Made by a program: the position numbers and the translations under genes | Notes under the pieces: model-generated | What the model saw: the letters and a program-made list of their open reading frames with translations, nothing else | Databases searched by the model: none | What the model was told of the DNA's origin: nothing | Shown here: positions 49,899 to 61,500 of the stretch, piece by piece | Layout: each line of letters opens with the position of its first letter | How positions within the stretch are numbered: the first letter of the stretch is position 1 | From: Bacteroidota bacterium | GTDB taxonomy: Bacteria > Bacteroidota > Bacteroidia > Chitinophagales > Chitinophagaceae | Direction of reading: 5' to 3' | Length of the DNA: 64,000 bases | Assembly: GCA_016183765.1 (NCBI GenBank) | Contig: JACPEA010000010.1 | Span: 62,001-126,000, forward strand

Positions 49899-50525
49899 TT
49901 AAACCTCTATAAATCCGTTACGGATTGCATAAATGACTATACCCACCCTGGAAGTTACGTTCAGCTTCCGGAAAAGGGAATCCCGGTAACCATCAATCGT
50001 TCTCGGACTAACCTGCATCTCTACAGCAATTTCTTTATGTGTAAGGTCTGTACAGGCCCATCGTAAGAAACTGATCTCCTGTGTGCTTAAGGCAGTACTA
50101 TCCTCTGAGATATTGCTGGTTCGCATACCCCGGGTAAAGAGTTCATTATAATAATACCCGTTCTCATATACAGAGGTAATGGCATCCTGCAATTCAGCTG
50201 GTTCGCAGTCTTTTAATATGTAGCCCCTGGCCCCTATTTTCACCATCTGTAATATTACCGGATCACTGCGAAGCATGGTTACCACCAGAATTTTAATACC
50301 GGGGCATTCCTGTTTTAGCCAGCGGGCCGTTTCGGTCCCATCCATTCCGGGCATGGTAATATCCAGCAGTACCAGATCGGGTTCTGCATTTTTCTGTAAC
50401 TGTTCGATCAAATGCAGTCCGTTATCGGCTTCTAACACCACTTCGAGCCCAGGTATGTTGCCCAACATGACGCTAAGGCTTTTCCTTAGCACTACATGAT
50501 CGTCTACCAATGCAATCCTGATCAT
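49899..50525 (-). CDS. NarL/LuxR-type response regulator
   Basis: This 208-residue two-component regulator has a receiver domain with acidic pair DDH (8-10), the phosphorylated Asp in LVLLDITMPGMDG (near 55), Thr in VVTML and Lys in YILKDCEP. The C-terminal LuxR-type HTH (about 140-200) reads LSTQEISFLRWAC, HKEIAVEMQVSPRTIDGYRD. Its start overlaps the kinase stop by 4 bp, so the two are translationally coupled partners. Confidence 0.93.
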   Translation of the reverse strand: MIRIALVDDHVVLRKSLSVMLGNIPGLEVVLEADNGLHLIEQLQKNAEPDLVLLDITMPGMDGTETARWLKQECPGIKILVVTMLRSDPVILQMVKIGARGYILKDCEPAELQDAITSVYENGYYYNELFTRGMRTSNISEDSTALSTQEISFLRWACTDLTHKEIAVEMQVSPRTIDGYRDSLFRKLNVTSRVGIVIYAIRNGFIEV

Positions 50526-51307
50526 ACATTCTTTTGCTTGAATCTAAATTGAATAGTGGTACCAACCCCGAGTTTACTGTTCAGTTCCATTTGAACATTG
50601 ATCATGGCAGCCCGCTCCTGCATACTCACCAGTCCTATACCCGGTTTAAAAGAACCATCTGCACTATTGAAACCCTGGCCATTGTCCTTCAAGGTAATGC
50701 AAACTTCCTCTCCTTTCCTGGAAATACTCAGGTCTATTTTATCTGCTTTTGCATGTTTCACAATATTATTCAATGCTTCCTGGAGCATCCTGTATAAAAA
50801 AATAAGTGCGTTTTTGCTGATCTGCAACCTGTCATATTCAGAATAAAAGGTTGTGGCGAACATACCCGTTTTCTGTAGTTGCTCCAACTGCTGTTTTACG
50901 GCATCGACCAGCCCCTGTTCAGCAAGGCGGTCGGCATGATAGGAATTACCGAGATACCTGAGTTCCGCCATCGCTTTATTGGTCTGTTGCCGTAAGTTCT
51001 CAACGATCTCATTGTCTTTCAATGCCAGGACAAGCAGGTTGACATTCAGCTTCACCAGTCCGAGTATCTGCCCTACATTATCATGGATCTCCTGGGCGAT
51101 GGTACGGAAAGTATGCTCCTGCATTTCCAGCTGCGCCTGCAACAATTCTTTCTGATAAGCGATCTCACGGGCTTCTTTTTCCTGAAGGAGTTTCCTTTTA
51201 CGACGGACATAACTGACCACTACCAGGAAACTGATAAATCCAAACAGCAGGACAAATAAAGTACCGCTGATGATGGCTATAATGATATCCTGGTTTTCTT
51301 TTTGCAT
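50522..51307 (-). CDS. NarX-type sensor histidine kinase (HisKA_3)
   Basis: This 261-residue kinase has one N-terminal membrane helix (about 8-33) and almost no periplasmic part. A coiled linker leads to the HisKA_3 domain with the phospho-acceptor in AQEIHDNVGQILGL (His near 75). The ATPase domain shows LQEALNNIVKHAKA (N box), LKDNGQGFN (G1) and GIGLVSMQERAAMI (G2). With no sensory domain of its own, it probably gets its signal from the membrane protein encoded upstream, whose gene overlaps it by 31 bp. Confidence 0.92.
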   Translation of the reverse strand: MQKENQDIIIAIISGTLFVLLFGFISFLVVVSYVRRKRKLLQEKEAREIAYQKELLQAQLEMQEHTFRTIAQEIHDNVGQILGLVKLNVNLLVLALKDNEIVENLRQQTNKAMAELRYLGNSYHADRLAEQGLVDAVKQQLEQLQKTGMFATTFYSEYDRLQISKNALIFLYRMLQEALNNIVKHAKADKIDLSISRKGEEVCITLKDNGQGFNSADGSFKPGIGLVSMQERAAMINVQMELNSKLGVGTTIQFRFKQKNV

Positions 51308-51930
51308 TGGATGATTGCTATTGAAATACTGAGATATAATATTACACTCAACACACGAGGAACAATATGATGCAATTTGAGACCGAATACCGAAAGATTA
51401 TTCTTGACAATGATATCATGTAAAGAAAAAACAATACAAACACCGGAGAAGAATATCGATACACCAAAAGCAATCCAAAACTCTGGTTCTTCAATAAGAT
51501 ATGCAGAATCATCGTCAAGAAATCTTGAATATAGATATACTAAGGATATAAACGAAAGTATCAACCCTGAAAGAACTAAATTAATGTATAATAAATCGGG
51601 ATCTGATGGAAATAAAATTAAAGAGATCATGTAGCAAAAGATACTTATTATAATCAGTCCCTGAGTCAACTTCCTTAAAAGACTACTACGCCCAAGAGTA
51701 TAAAAAATATAACCATAAAAAACAGATTCTACTATTCCAATAATATAATTAGATGCAATTGTTGTTCCACCCAAAACGTGGCCAATATATTTTGTATACA
51801 ATTCACTCAAAAAAATAAAGATCAAAAAAGGCAACACCCATCTCATAAAAGTACCTTTCAGATAGGGATAATAGATAATTGCGATCAATAAGCAGACTAG
51901 TTCTGCCAAATTATTTAAATACCATTTCAT
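51277..51930 (-). CDS. Seven-helix-like membrane protein, putative sensor partner
   Basis: This 217-residue protein is almost entirely hydrophobic, with about seven predicted helices and short loops. No domain is recognised. It is visibly more AT-rich than its neighbours. Its 3' end overlaps the histidine kinase gene by 31 bp. Membrane protein, HisKA_3 kinase and LuxR regulator therefore form one operon, and this protein is likely the input unit. That role is inferred from gene order alone. Confidence 0.7.
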   Translation of the reverse strand: MKWYLNNLAELVCLLIAIIYYPYLKGTFMRWVLPFLIFIFLSELYTKYIGHVLGGTTIASNYIIGIVESVFYGYIFYTLGRSSLLRKLTQGLIIISIFCYMISLILFPSDPDLLYINLVLSGLILSFISLVYLYSRFLDDDSAYLIEEPEFWIAFGVSIFFSGVCIVFSLHDIIVKNNLSVFGLKLHHIVPRVLSVILYLSISIAIIQCKKKTRISL

Positions 51931-51982
51931 TAATTCTCAATTGTTTTTTCTCAGGATATACTTCAAAACCGCCCCAAAATAA

Positions 51983-52012
51983 AAAAACGGTTATCACCAG
52001 ACAACCGTTTTT
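51983..52012 (-). terminator. Terminator after the phospholipase-like gene
   Basis: AAAAACGGTT (51983-51992) pairs with AACCGTTTTT (52003-52012). On the minus strand T-rich sequence follows. It separates the gene at 52040 from the sensor operon. Confidence 0.75.
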
Positions 52013-52039
52013 ACACCCTATTTTACTAAGTAGTTATAC

Positions 52040-53044
52040 TTAATTGGCATGTTCTTCCTTTTCCTCTCCCTTTTTAGAAAGTAACCATCTGTTTTCCAAC
52101 AACTTATTTTCCCTGAAAGCTTTCAATTCTCTTTCCAGCTGCTGTTTTGCCGCAGCTGTCCAGCCGTTGGCGATGGTATTGAGGTCTGGTTTTCCGGCAT
52201 CTACCCAGCTGGTATACCAGAAATCAGCAATCAGGTCTGCAGAATTACGTAACTGGTCATTAATACTCGGCGCCAGTGCTGCAGCATACGCTCGGGCAAA
52301 TGCGGTAGTATAACTCTTTGATTCCCTGCCCCTCCTGATCTGTACCCTGAATTTTTCCTGTTCCGTAAAACCCTTGCTCACTTCTTTTTCTTTCTGCAAC
52401 ATATCCGGAACCAGGCTCGCCGCCCCGCGAAGCGCTTTCCAGATCGCCTGCGACGGCTTTTTCAGATAAGTAGCTTTATGCGCCGAATACAGATCATACT
52501 TACCGATCTCCAGTTCGGGGATCATGGATTCCCATAAACTATGAATCCCCTTCTGATCGGTCAGCTGGCCGTCATAATTAACCGTGGTATGCAAGGGCAC
52601 ATGCGCGTCTGCAATATAATGGCCCATATCGGTTGCGTAAAACAGGATACTGTCCCTGTTACCGCTGCGGAATGCCTGGGTCAGCTTGTCTTTCATATAC
52701 ATAACATGATAAGGCACATATCCATATTTCAACAGACTGTCTTTGGTGTATTTTTTAACTGCCCGGTTCCAGTCCATAGGCATTCTGGTTGCCGCCCGTT
52801 CTCCAAACATCTCAAAATCGATAAAATGCCTGGTAGCTTCCATACTATCCCGGTTTCGGCGCATATCGGGCCGGGGGGAATTGCTTACCAGGTTTTCCAT
52901 GGCCGGGTAAAAAACCGGCATCATCTCATCCGGCAACTCATATACTGCCAGTTGATGAATGGTCCTGTGCGCCAGGAAACCCCAGCTGGTTGAAAGAACC
53001 CCTATTCCCACTATCAATGCCGTAAATCCCAACTTTCGTAACAT
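52040..53044 (-). CDS. Zinc-dependent phospholipase C/S1-P1 nuclease-like protein
   Basis: This 334-residue exported protein has a signal peptide whose cleavage would expose the Trp of TSWGFLAHRTIHQLAVYELP. An N-terminal Trp coordinating zinc is the mark of this fold. Further ligands are suggested by TRHFIDFE and by ATDMGHYIADAHVPLHTTVNYDG (in parts: ATDMGHYIADAHVPLH and TTVNYDG), the HxxxD-H signature shared by bacterial PLC and S1/P1 nucleases. The C-terminus is Lys/Glu-rich. Whether lipid or nucleic acid is cut is not decided. Confidence 0.87.
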   Translation of the reverse strand: MLRKLGFTALIVGIGVLSTSWGFLAHRTIHQLAVYELPDEMMPVFYPAMENLVSNSPRPDMRRNRDSMEATRHFIDFEMFGERAATRMPMDWNRAVKKYTKDSLLKYGYVPYHVMYMKDKLTQAFRSGNRDSILFYATDMGHYIADAHVPLHTTVNYDGQLTDQKGIHSLWESMIPELEIGKYDLYSAHKATYLKKPSQAIWKALRGAASLVPDMLQKEKEVSKGFTEQEKFRVQIRRGRESKSYTTAFARAYAAALAPSINDQLRNSADLIADFWYTSWVDAGKPDLNTIANGWTAAAKQQLERELKAFRENKLLENRWLLSKKGEEKEEHAN

Positions 53045-53170
53045 AACTTCTTCGTTGACTGGTAAAGGGGCAAATGTATTATTTTTTCTATCCTGACTGT
53101 AAGAATTAGGTGAATGGCGCTACTAACCAGCCAGGAAAATAAACATACATTTGAGAACAACCTTTGGCTT

Positions 53171-54109
53171 ATGAATACCCTACTTGAACTCAGTCACCTG
53201 AAAAAACACTACGCTACCCAAAAAGCGGTGGACGATATCAGTTTCTCCATCGAAAAAGGGAGCATTTTTGGCTTACTGGGACCTAACGGCGCCGGCAAAA
53301 CCACTTTGCTCCGGATGATCACAGGTATTTTTTATCCCGACAGTGGTCATATCCGCTTCGACGGAAAAGATTTTGATCCTGCCAATGACATCATCAAGAT
53401 CGGGTATATGCCGGAAGAGCGGGGCTTGTATAAAAAAATGAAGATCGGCGAACAGGCTCTTTACCTGGCCCAGCTGAAAGGCCTTAGCAGAAGCGAAGCC
53501 ATGGACAAAATCCGGTTCTGGTTCAAAAGACTGGAAATGGAGACCTGGTGGAACAAAAAAGTGGAAGACCTGAGTAAGGGCATGAGCCAGAAACTCCAGT
53601 TTGTTACCACAGTTCTGCATGAACCCAAGCTGATCATCCTGGATGAACCATTCAGCGGGCTGGACCCTGTTAATGCCAACCTGATCAAAGATGAGATCTA
53701 TAGCCTGGCGCAAAGAGGCAGTACCCTTATTTTCAGCACGCACCGGATGGAGCAGGTAGAAGAGATCTGCGACCATATTGTACTGATGAACCTGGGCAAA
53801 AAGATCCTGGACGGCACTGTCAGCGATATCAAACAGACATTCAAGGAAAATAAATTTGCCATCCAGCTGGCAGAAGTACCTGCCGGTCTTTCGGCAACCT
53901 CTTTCGAAATAACGGAACAAAAGGCAAACCGGCTAACCGTAAAGATCAGGGATGGATACAGGAGTAATGATGTTTTACAATACCTGTTACAGCAAAACCT
54001 GACCATCGAAGCCTTTCACGAAGTATTACCCTCTCTGAACGAGATCTTCATCAACCTGGTGGAAGGCACACGGGCTACCAGCCGCGCTTTTCAAACCGTT
54101 CAATCCTAA
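53171..54109 (+). CDS. ABC exporter ATP-binding protein (NatA-like)
   Basis: This 312-residue ATPase starts at ATG 53171 (MNTLLELSHLKKHYA), the normal beginning for the family. An earlier in-frame ATG adds 19 unconserved residues. It shows Walker A GPNGAGKTTLL, Q-loop YMPEERGLY, signature LSKGMSQKLQ, Walker B LIILDEPFSGLDP and switch His STHRMEQ. The C-terminal 80 residues (DUF4162-like region) are typical of NatA/YhaQ-type exporters. It pairs with the permease 26 bp downstream. Confidence 0.93.
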   Translation: MNTLLELSHLKKHYATQKAVDDISFSIEKGSIFGLLGPNGAGKTTLLRMITGIFYPDSGHIRFDGKDFDPANDIIKIGYMPEERGLYKKMKIGEQALYLAQLKGLSRSEAMDKIRFWFKRLEMETWWNKKVEDLSKGMSQKLQFVTTVLHEPKLIILDEPFSGLDPVNANLIKDEIYSLAQRGSTLIFSTHRMEQVEEICDHIVLMNLGKKILDGTVSDIKQTFKENKFAIQLAEVPAGLSATSFEITEQKANRLTVKIRDGYRSNDVLQYLLQQNLTIEAFHEVLPSLNEIFINLVEGTRATSRAFQTVQS

Positions 54110-54135
54110 TACCCACCTATTTTCAAACTGCTTAT

Positions 54136-55470
54136 ATGAACAAGACCTTACTTATCATACAACGTGAATACCTTACCAGGGTTAAGAACAAAAGATTCGT
54201 ACTCACCACCATTCTTATGCCACTGCTGATCGTGGCACTGATCGCCGGAACCACATTTTTATCCATCAAGGGCAAGGACGAACGTAAGATCGCAGTCATC
54301 GACAACAACGATTTCTTCAAGGGCAATATCAAAAGTTCTCCACAACTTGCGTTTGAGTTTCCTGACAAGGTAGACACCAGCAATTATCTGCAGAAAGGCT
54401 ATACCGACATCATACTGATACCCAAACTGGGAGATACGGAAAAAACAACCTACCTCATCCGCTCCAAAAAAAGGATCAGTATCACAACGGAATCGCAGAT
54501 CTCAGAAAGGATCAATGCCGCTATTGAAGACCATATGCTGCAGACCGCCGGAATCGACAAAGCCCAGCTGGATTCCATCCACAAACAATCACAGTTTGCA
54601 GAGCTGAAAGCCGTGGAGGAAAGTGAAGGCAGTGTAAAAGAAAGTAGCGCCGGATTATCGTATGGCATTGGTTTTGGCAGCGGTATGCTCATTTACATCA
54701 CCATGTTCATTTATGGCGCCATGGTGATGCGGGGCGTGATGGAAGAAAAGACCAACCGTATTGCAGAAGTGATGGTCAGCAGTGTAAAACCTTTTCAGCT
54801 GATGTCGGGCAAGATCATTGGTATCGGCGCAGTAGGTTTAACCCAGTTCCTGATGTGGATCGTGCTGATCATCGGATTGACAACTGCGGCGCAGGCTTTT
54901 GTTCCGCATGACGTAATGGAACAGGTAAAGAACCTGCAACAGGCCAATGGACAATTACCTGGAAACAATATGGTCCAGGCCGGCGAAGCGGCACAACAGA
55001 TCTATAAGGTACAGCATACATTCAGCACCGCTAACTGGCCGGTGATCATTACCTGTTTTATTTTTTATTTCCTGGGAGGATATTTATTCTATGCGGCACT
55101 GTTCGCAGCAGTAGGCAGCGTAGTGAACGAAGACCCCCAGGATGCACAGAGCCTGATGCTGCCCATCACCATGCCGATCATCTTCTCATTCATCATCATG
55201 ACGAATGCCGTACAGGACCCCAGCACTCCCATGGCCGTTTGGGCCAGTATCATTCCCTTTAGCTCACCTATGGTAATGATGGCAAGGATCGCCTATGGTA
55301 TACCCGGCACCGTACCTTACTGGCAATTGGGAGCAAGTATGCTGTCGCTGATCGGCGGCTTTTTACTGACCACCTGGCTCAGCGCCAAGATCTACCGTAC
55401 GGGTATCCTGATGTACGGAAAAAAAGTAAGCTGGAAAGAAATGTTCAGGTGGGCTTTCCGGAAAAACTAA
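54136..55470 (+). CDS. ABC-2 type exporter permease (NatB-like)
   Basis: This 444-residue membrane protein has one N-terminal helix (LTTILMPLLIVALIAGTTF, 26-44), an extracytoplasmic domain of about 120 residues, then five helices from about 175. Conserved segments include YGAMVMRGVMEEKTNRIAEVMVSSVKP (in parts: YGAMVMRGVMEEK and TNRIAEVMVSSVKP), the loop before the coupling helix in NatB/YhaP proteins, and IPFSSPMVMMARIA. It is the partner of the ATPase at 53171. The exported substrate (Na+, peptide or drug) is unknown. Confidence 0.9.
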   Translation: MNKTLLIIQREYLTRVKNKRFVLTTILMPLLIVALIAGTTFLSIKGKDERKIAVIDNNDFFKGNIKSSPQLAFEFPDKVDTSNYLQKGYTDIILIPKLGDTEKTTYLIRSKKRISITTESQISERINAAIEDHMLQTAGIDKAQLDSIHKQSQFAELKAVEESEGSVKESSAGLSYGIGFGSGMLIYITMFIYGAMVMRGVMEEKTNRIAEVMVSSVKPFQLMSGKIIGIGAVGLTQFLMWIVLIIGLTTAAQAFVPHDVMEQVKNLQQANGQLPGNNMVQAGEAAQQIYKVQHTFSTANWPVIITCFIFYFLGGYLFYAALFAAVGSVVNEDPQDAQSLMLPITMPIIFSFIIMTNAVQDPSTPMAVWASIIPFSSPMVMMARIAYGIPGTVPYWQLGASMLSLIGGFLLTTWLSAKIYRTGILMYGKKVSWKEMFRWAFRKN

Positions 55471-55493
55471 ACTAAGCCGCGTTCTTATACAAG

Positions 55494-55528
55494 AAAGCCT
55501 GAACGATTCCGGGATCGTTCAGGCTTTT
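55494..55528. terminator. Bidirectional terminator between ABC permease and sprA
   Basis: AAAGCCTGAACGAT (55494-55507) pairs with ATCGTTCAGGCTTT (55514-55527), with T-rich sequence after it on the plus strand. It lies between the two convergent genes. Confidence 0.85.
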
Positions 55529-55537
55529 ATCTTATCT

Positions 55538-58500
55538 CTATTGAGCCAATGATATTCTAATATTGATACCCGCCTTGGTATTAGTGATGGGTGCAGAAGT
55601 GGAGATATACGGGATCACTTTCCGCTGATCGAAGAAGAGCTTGATATTGATCCGGTTATTCAATACATAATCGATGGATGGCTGGATGGAGATCTCTTTC
55701 TGTCCACCGGTTCCATAAGCATTGGCCTGGTCAAGTCGGCTATTGCTGGTGGCCACATCCCGCATGGAAAGGTCAAGACGTATGTTCAGATCATTCTGCA
55801 GTTTCTTACCTTTTCCACCCGGCAAAATGAATGGCAGGTTCACCCCTTTTTTCCGGAGACCCGCGCCAAAGATCCATTCCGTACTTCGGCTTTCGCTTAG
55901 CTGGTAGTCGATCAGGCTCAGACTCAGCTGCCGGCTCTTGCGGTATTCAAATTTTACATTCAGCTGATCCACGGTAGTAACGTCTATCCCTATCAAAGGC
56001 TCGAACCCTTCTTTGATGGTGATATTCGGCACCAGGAAATAGGGAATATAGTTACCGCTGACCGTATCAATAAATCCTGGTGCATTAAAACGGAACGGAT
56101 CCTGGTACAGCAATGCACTGTTAAAGCTGTTCATACTCAGGTTACCGTTGTAGCCATGTGTGATAACGATATTGCTGAATACGGATGCCAATGCAGGATA
56201 TTTACTCAATCCCGTATAGGTCATCTTCCAATTGGGCTTAGGCAGGATCCCGCTAAAAGGATTGGAACTGATCTTTGCATTGGACTGGCGTATCAGCGGG
56301 ATCGTATTGGGATCTTTTTTTGTATACGCTGCCAGGAATGCCGGAACCAGCACATCCTGTGCATACCTGCCATACCCTGCGGCATACCCATCGGCAGCGA
56401 ATTTCTGTCCCGCAGGCAACTGCTGCCAATAAGGATTCTGCTCGGCAACCCGTTTACTCACAACCAGGCGGTTGTCTTCAAAAGACTGGAAAGTCTGCGA
56501 TATCTCGTTGGGATTTTGTTGTCCGAATAAAGTATTAAAAGAAATATAAGACACGCTGAAACCACCGCTGGCCAATGGATTCAGGTGACGCAGCCCCGAT
56601 CTTCCCGTAGTGTCTTTATACAACTCCGAATACTCTTTGGTAAAGGTTTTGTCGAGATTGACATCGATCACCAGCTCCCGGATCGGCTCCAATTGCGCTG
56701 TTATGCTGAATCTTTGTTCAAAACTCTGCCGGAACAGGAAATTGAAGGTACTGTCGCGTGTGATCAAACCCTGGGCTGCTTTTTTATTGAGCCAGTTGCT
56801 ATCGGGCTGTTTGCCAAATACATAATCCAGTCCGGGCGCCATGGAGCCCCAGTTCTGCCCCATGAAGCGGGTGCTGTCCATATAACCCGGCAAGCGGCTT
56901 CGGTAGTTCTCTGTATATTGAACATTCACATTACGCACCATGGTGATCAGTTTACCCACCGTTCGTGTAAAGCCATTCAGTTCGATCGATTCATTGCCTT
57001 TCAATAAGCGTTCTGCAATTCGGGCATCGCGTTTCATCTTACGCCACTTCTTCAAAGCTTCCCTGCGTTGTTTACCTTTGAGCCCTTTCACCACTTCTGC
57101 CTTGGTTGGTATTTCTGTACCCAGTGCATTCTTCCGGGTGTCTTTCACCTCAGCAGGTCGGTTAGGATCCGGTTTGGGTTTGGGCGACGGAATATTATCG
57201 AGGGCACGCAACCACTTTGACTTATTATACAAATTGGCAAAATTGAACTGCGCAGTAAGGCTGTTCTCCTGCGAGTTCTCGATCGTATTACCCAGGTTCA
57301 GGGCCAGCCTGCTGGCGCCTATCCAGTTATAGGAAGTACCATATGTGTACCGGGCATTGATCCAGTCGGTAAGCGGGAACTTGCTAAGCGGCAATGTATA
57401 TCCCAGCGTTGCTTTCTGCTGGTACAACGTATTTCTTCCGCCTTTAAACAGGTTATTGCGAACGGTATCCTTTTTGGCCTGTGTATTCAATCTGCCATAA
57501 GGTTCATCAATACGGGCATTATTGGTGGCAGTAAAATCCAGGTTCAATGAACGGGAAAGATCCCAGCGCAACCCATAATACCTGTCGAACGTGAAATATT
57601 TATCATAGGTCGTATCTACGCGTTCTACTTTGCTGTCAATAGTATTAACGATACGCGGAATGAACTCTCCGAACTGCCGGTTGATATCAGCCCTGAAACT
57701 TAAGAAAGAAGGTTTCAGGTTAAAATTGAACTCGCGGAACAAAGCAAGCCACGGGGTCTGCGTTCGGATGATCTTACTGAAAGGTTCGATATAAGAAGAT
57801 GATCCCACATAGGTATAACCCAACCCGCCTCTTTGCCTGGTCACTGAATTCTGCAGGATCACCGGGTTGGTCTGTGTGATCTGCGAATATGAATAACTGA
57901 AATCAAAATTGCTGATGTTCAGTAAACCTGGTTTTGCCTTTCCCGGTAATATGCGCACATTGGTAAAGTTGATGGTCTTGATGGTTGTCTGATCCAGGGC
58001 CGCATTTCGGATAGAATCCCGTTTATCCTTAGAAGCTGCATTCAGCTTGTCTTTATAACGAACATCCAGATCATACGGATCGAACTGTGGGGTCAGTACC
58101 GTACGGTTGATGCTTGCATATACAGGCAATGAGATCCTGGCTTGTTTGGGCAGGAGTTTGCCTGCATCAATGCTTGCTGCCGCATCAAACTGCAGCAGGT
58201 TTTCTTTGGCACGTTCGTTCACCCTTTGTTCGATGGTTCCAAAACCCTGTGTATGTGTATTGGCCGATACGGTAAGCGTACCCAGGTCGGCCAGGGTAAG
58301 GTCCACCCTGCCCAGTGCGGCCCATCCACCGTTTTCGTCCAGTTGGGAAAGCCTTAACTCATTGGCCCATACTTCCGTATTCACAATGGCACCATCCTGC
58401 TGCAGGGGATTCTCTATCGCAAACAGGATACCACGTACTTCGCCCAGGTTGGGGTTACCCATGATGGAGATGGTCTTATTATCCAACACGGTCCGGAATA

Positions 58501-61500
58501 TCCTGGTAACAGAGGCGCCGGAATTGTTCCGTTTCAGTTTCAGATCGATCAGTGACCGCAGACTGATGTCGAGATTATTGACTGCGGGCCATACTTTATC
58601 TTCCTGTCCGCGTGGATAGGTACCCGGTGCCGTGATCTTGAGCGGTATTTTGATCTCATAATAGTTGTTCAGAAAATCCTGACCGATCCGGATAACGGCA
58701 TTCATCTCATTATCTTTCAAAGGCCGTTCTCCCGGAACCGATTCGGCATGCACGTACATGGAAAGTTTACCAAACTGGCGGATATCCAGGTTCATGGTCT
58801 TGAATACACCACGCGAATCGCCTGATAACAGGTTCCGGATCTTCAGGCTCATGGCCTGCTCGTTCTGCTGCAGGTTCACCCCGTTGTTACTCAGCAATTG
58901 TACCCTTTCAACCCCCGGCGGCATCAGGTAGTTCACCGGCTGGCGGCTGCTGTTCTCCTCCAGGTTCACGGCCAGGGTATTCAAGCTGGTACCTCCCGAG
59001 TTATTGATCGGCGTATAGGAACCTGTAGTATCAATATTGTAAATAAACTGGCGCCATTGATTACGTACCAGGTCCAGGCGCGCCAGGCGCAATACCACCG
59101 AATCCTCAAAGTCGGTAAGGTACAGACGTGCAAAACGGATCGATTTAAAATCAGGTATGCTACCGATCTTCCTGGCATATCCCTTGATCGGGATACGGAA
59201 CAGGAACCAGTCTTCTGTACGACGGATCCCATCTGCTGAATTCACACTCACCGTTCTTTTATCCGTGATATAAGGTGTGGCGCCCACAGCCATACCAGGC
59301 TTTAGTTCTATCTGATATTCATAATACGATTCCGTTTCATTCAGTGTATTATCCCTGTTCAGGTCCTCGTTGTCCGGGTATAAAGTGGCAGCAGAAGTAA
59401 ACTGCCCGCCGGTAGTGGCAATGGGCGAGTTGCCCTGCGGATTATTGAAATTCTTGTAACGACCGAGAATACCGGTGCCCAACGGATCAAAGCCGGGATC
59501 ACGGTACCATTTATAATTATCGCCTGCAGGATCGGCAAGTGCTTTCTGGTACACGGGGGAGGCGGTACCGAAATTAGCGGCAAGCTTATTCAGCACATAC
59601 CTTTTTTTTCTTCTCTCTGCATCGTCATCCAGGCCATCCAGTCCCACATCCTGGTATGGACGGTCATTGGGGTCATTGCTGAAAGCCTGGGTGATCTGTA
59701 TAGGGTTCACAGGCGTTTTACCCCAGGTATTCGTACTGTCTACCGCCGAGGGGATATTCGGCGTATTCATCCCGTTCTCATAAAAACGTTTTCCATCTTT
59801 CAGGATATCCTCGCTGATATTACCCAGGTTCAGGAACATTTTACCGCCCTTGCTGGTGGGGTTCTTGATAAAAGGATTCTGCATCCAGAATTCGATGTAC
59901 TCGATATTTCCGGTTTCAAAATCGGTCTGGTCGATGGAACGCATCAGTCCACCCCACCTGCTGGCGGGTCTTACCAGGTTGCCATTGGCATCCAGTTCTG
60001 TCCTTCTTGTTTCAAAATTATAAGGTCCTTTTTCTGAAGGATAATAGGCCAGGTCAAAAGTGGACGCCTGTACATCGGTGATATTGGTGGTACGCTGTGG
60101 AAACAGTTCATTGGTGAACACCTGCCGTACACGCGGATCGCTCAGTTCTGCCAGGTTCCTGCGCAGGGGGTTATTCGGACTATTCTTATCCTGCAGATTG
60201 GGTTCAATATTGTACCAGGCAAGTTTGGCACGGTTATAATTATAATCCACCGAATCGTTCAGGGTTGCTTCCGGGAATTTAGGATTCCCCTGCGGTGTGG
60301 AAGCCAATGCCCAGGCCACCAGCGGAAACCGAAGATCGATGCTGGTGCGCGTGCCTTCGAAATCATCCACAAAGATCAACCCGTTTTCCCCGCTACCGAT
60401 CTGCGAAGGGTGGCCCGGTTTCAATACCGCCGCTTCTCCGTAAGCTGTGATACTCGATTTGGCCTTGGTGGAATAAAAAGGAAGTTTATCCAGCAAACGG
60501 GTAAGTCCCGGCAATTCCGAACGGTAACTCACATCAAATCCATACATGCTGTTCCGGATAGGATCATCTCCATAACCCATTTTGGTAAAAAAGGGCCGTT
60601 CCGACAAGCGCATGAATGTGGTACCCAGTGTGAGTTTCTTATTAGCCACATAATCTAACCTGAGCCCGGTAAAATTCCGCTGCTGTATACCAAAACCCGC
60701 ATTGTTCTCGTATGACACTTTCACCGGTATATTGGAACTCAGGATGCCTGCATTCAGGATCTTGACCACGCCGAGATTATAATCGATCGAATAATCCAGT
60801 CCTTCGCGTAATATTTGTCCGCCAGCAGTTACCGTAACCGATCCCGGCGGAATATTAAAAGCATTCAGGTTGATCTCTGATCCGCCGGCGCTGCCTTTTA
60901 CCTGGCCCTGCATCACAAAACGGTTCAGGTTGGCATAAGTCTGTGCGATGGCTTTGATGGAATCATACAACTGGTAATACACATACTTCTTCTTCATGGC
61001 CGTACTCTGACCGGCAAATGCCATGGTATCCAGGTCGCGGCCAAAAGGCTCCAGTACAGGGAAGATGACACGCCCCATTTGTGGCAGAATGGTAAATCCA
61101 TCCACATAGTCGAACACGCCATCGGGTTGGGGATCGTTCCGGTTATTCAGCCGGTCAAGGTTCAGGATGCGCAATAAGGATTTACCATCCACTGCAGGTG
61201 AAGATTCCGGCAGGTACCTTTTCAGTCCACCGCTGGGTTCTTCATACAGGACGTTCAACTGAAATCCATCCCGCTGGATACCGCCAAACAGGTCCAACGC
61301 ATACACGTTCTTCATCATCCAGCCCCAGGTAGGCAGTTCAACCCTTTGCGAAGTGGCTTTCAATAATTTCAGGAACAATACTTTCTGTACACCCCGGGTA
61401 GAATCGAGCGCCACATCCTGCGATAGCTCTCCTACCTGGAATACCTGTCCGTTAAAGGTGTATTGATAGGCCACTGCCAACACTTCATCCGACTGCAACT

